Source: Trichomonas vaginalis G3
Lineage: Eukaryota; Parabasalia; Trichomonadida; Trichomonadidae
Assembly (NCBI RefSeq): GCF_026262505.1
Contig: NC_067203.1
Location: forward strand, 26,641,411 to 26,705,410
Direction: 5' to 3'
DNA length: 64,000 nt
Shown: positions 62,616 through 64,000 of the stretch, in pieces
Layout of the letters: the number at the start of each line of letters is the position of its first letter
Numbering within the stretch: position 1 is the first letter of the stretch
Program-made: the position numbers and the translations under genes
The notes under the pieces: model-generated
Databases searched by the model: none
What the model saw: the letters and a program-made list of their open reading frames with translations, nothing else
Told to the model about the DNA's origin: nothing

Positions 62616-62883
62616 AAATGGACATATTTTACTCATGTTTTTTAGTAACGATTAAAAAAAAAGTTTAATTTATGGATTCTTTTTATGAATTTCTTCACTC
62701 TGTTATGAAAATATCTATCGTATAAAAACTAATGCGAACATCATATAATGTCTATTCATTATCTTTGTAGTGCTGATTTGATTTTATGGCGATTTGTACA
62801 TGACACTAAGCAAAAAGTTTTGTTGTTGAATGTTATTGATTTTTCAATCCCTAAAAATTGATATCTGTTTATAGAAACCAGAA
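62616..62883. other. intergenic region between convergent genes
   Basis: AT-rich sequence with no feature seen. Confidence 0.6.
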
Positions 62884-64000
62884 TTATTTAATTAAAAACA
62901 AAACAAATAATAGACAAACAATGATAACTCCTAAAACAACTGTAAAGCACATTAGAATCGTTATAATTGTGGAATTTCCAAAGTTACCAAATGCTAAATT
63001 TTTGTTTTGTAGATCTGCTAGAGTCGCATCAGTTGGAGCTTCTTCTATAACAAAATATTCTGGATTTGGATCGAATTCGCTTTCATCGACACTAAATGTT
63101 ATGTTGTATGTACCTGTTCTCAAATATTTCTGAGTTGGATCTAAATAGTCGCATTTTATTTTAAATTCTATTGCTTTTCCATAGTCGTGACTATCTGAAA
63201 CTGTCGAAATAAGAGGTCCTTCAACGCAAATTCGACCACTTCGTTCTTCAACAGAGTAAAATGTAGCTGATTGTGGAATTATAAGGACATCTTTTGATTC
63301 ATCAACAAGAACAGAGTTTATTGATTTCCTGTAATATCCTGGTTTTGATAAAGTAATCCTTTTAACTCCATCTGGAATTCTGTTTGTCAACGGACCAAAC
63401 ATGAATATAACTGCATCAGCCTTATTCATGAAACAATTTTTATAGGTGTGGAAAATTGGATGACTTTCATCACTGAAACTAAATTCAATATGGAAGCATC
63501 CTTGGAATGCTGTTTCATCGATATAAAGTAGAGAGTTCGGAATGAAAACGTTTTTAATATTCGCGTTTTCAAATGATAAACTACCTATTTGTCTAATTTT
63601 TTCGTTAAATTTAAGTATTATTAGTTTTGGACAGTTTGAAAAGGCTGATTCACCAATACTAATCACATTTTCCGGGAGAATTACCTCTGATATATTTGTG
63701 TTCATGAATGCATAACTATTTATCTTAATTAAATTAGACATCTTTGAAATATTAAATGAATCAACTCCGCATTTTTCAAAGCAACTTTCTTCAACAATCA
63801 AAATTTTGGAGATATCAATATCTTTGAGTTTTTGGCAGTTATAGAAGCATCTAACTCCAAGTGATTGCAAATCTGTCTTAAACGTTAATTTCTCAAGACT
63901 CGTGCAATTAGAGAAACATTCATTATTAATTGATGTAATGACTGAGTCTTGAGGAATTATGATTTCTCTGAGATTCGTACAGTTTTTGAACATTGATTCT
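62884..64000 (-). CDS. BspA-like leucine-rich surface protein, 3' part
   Basis: The frame is open to the right edge of the window, so only the C-terminal 370 or so residues are seen. BspA-type repeats (MFKNCTNLREIIIP, CFSNCTSLEKLTF, AFSNCPKLIILKF) run to about residue 190, followed by a non-repeat region, then one transmembrane helix (IITILMCFTVVLGVIIVCLLFVLFLIK) at the very end, with almost no cytosolic tail. It is likely a surface adhesin-type protein. It is similar in layout to the broken gene at 58023-62165 (shared HPIFHTYKNCFMNKADAVIF / HPVYYVEGNCFMNK-type segment), so the two are paralogs. Confidence 0.9.
   Translation of the reverse strand, partial: ESMFKNCTNLREIIIPQDSVITSINNECFSNCTSLEKLTFKTDLQSLGVRCFYNCQKLKDIDISKILIVEESCFEKCGVDSFNISKMSNLIKINSYAFMNTNISEVILPENVISIGESAFSNCPKLIILKFNEKIRQIGSLSFENANIKNVFIPNSLLYIDETAFQGCFHIEFSFSDESHPIFHTYKNCFMNKADAVIFMFGPLTNRIPDGVKRITLSKPGYYRKSINSVLVDESKDVLIIPQSATFYSVEERSGRICVEGPLISTVSDSHDYGKAIEFKIKCDYLDPTQKYLRTGTYNITFSVDESEFDPNPEYFVIEEAPTDATLADLQNKNLAFGNFGNSTIITILMCFTVVLGVIIVCLLFVLFLIK

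Overview
The window looks like chromosomal DNA of a trichomonad parabasalid, most likely Trichomonas vaginalis or a close relative. The grounds are very AT-rich intergenic DNA, short intronless genes, TCA-type initiator motifs 9-14 bases before some start codons, BspA-like leucine-rich surface proteins, a Tvmar-like mariner, and Polinton (Maverick) elements. The species is inferred from gene content; no rRNA or other marker gene is present.

Layout. 1-3000: the edge of an old, broken Polinton with a protein-primed family B DNA polymerase. 3228-12191: a tandem array of five paralogous protein kinases on the minus strand, all lacking the usual Arg of the HRD motif; two of them carry one in-frame stop. 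13091-16940: a small PTTG1IP-like membrane protein, a stand-alone myosin-I TH1-type tail domain protein, a 1.03-kb non-coding element with 26-bp inverted ends and three successive long hairpins, and a secreted or surface glycoprotein. 17208-57956: a Polinton bounded by 686-bp terminal inverted repeats and a GATAT target duplication. It holds capsid genes, PolB, KilA-N, integrase, packaging ATPase and a three-gene phage-like fibre module. 58023-64000: BspA-like surface protein genes, one of them split by a mariner.

The Polinton interval is 40.7 kb because a 9.9-kb block occurs twice (22917-32860 and 40976-50829). The two copies are separated by a 100-N gap and about 8 kb of poor-looking sequence with a fold-back and a 121-bp tandem repeat. 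Counting the block once gives about 22.7 kb. The left half is noisy and broken in many places; the right half looks nearly whole. I read much of the doubling as an assembly artefact.

The most unusual signals are: (1) a family of short GC-rich double hairpins, at ten or more places in both Polintons, between genes and in frame inside genes, whose stems differ in sequence but stay paired; (2) the triple-hairpin element at 14693-15722; (3) the phage-type fibre module; (4) the clean insertion of a mariner into a BspA gene.
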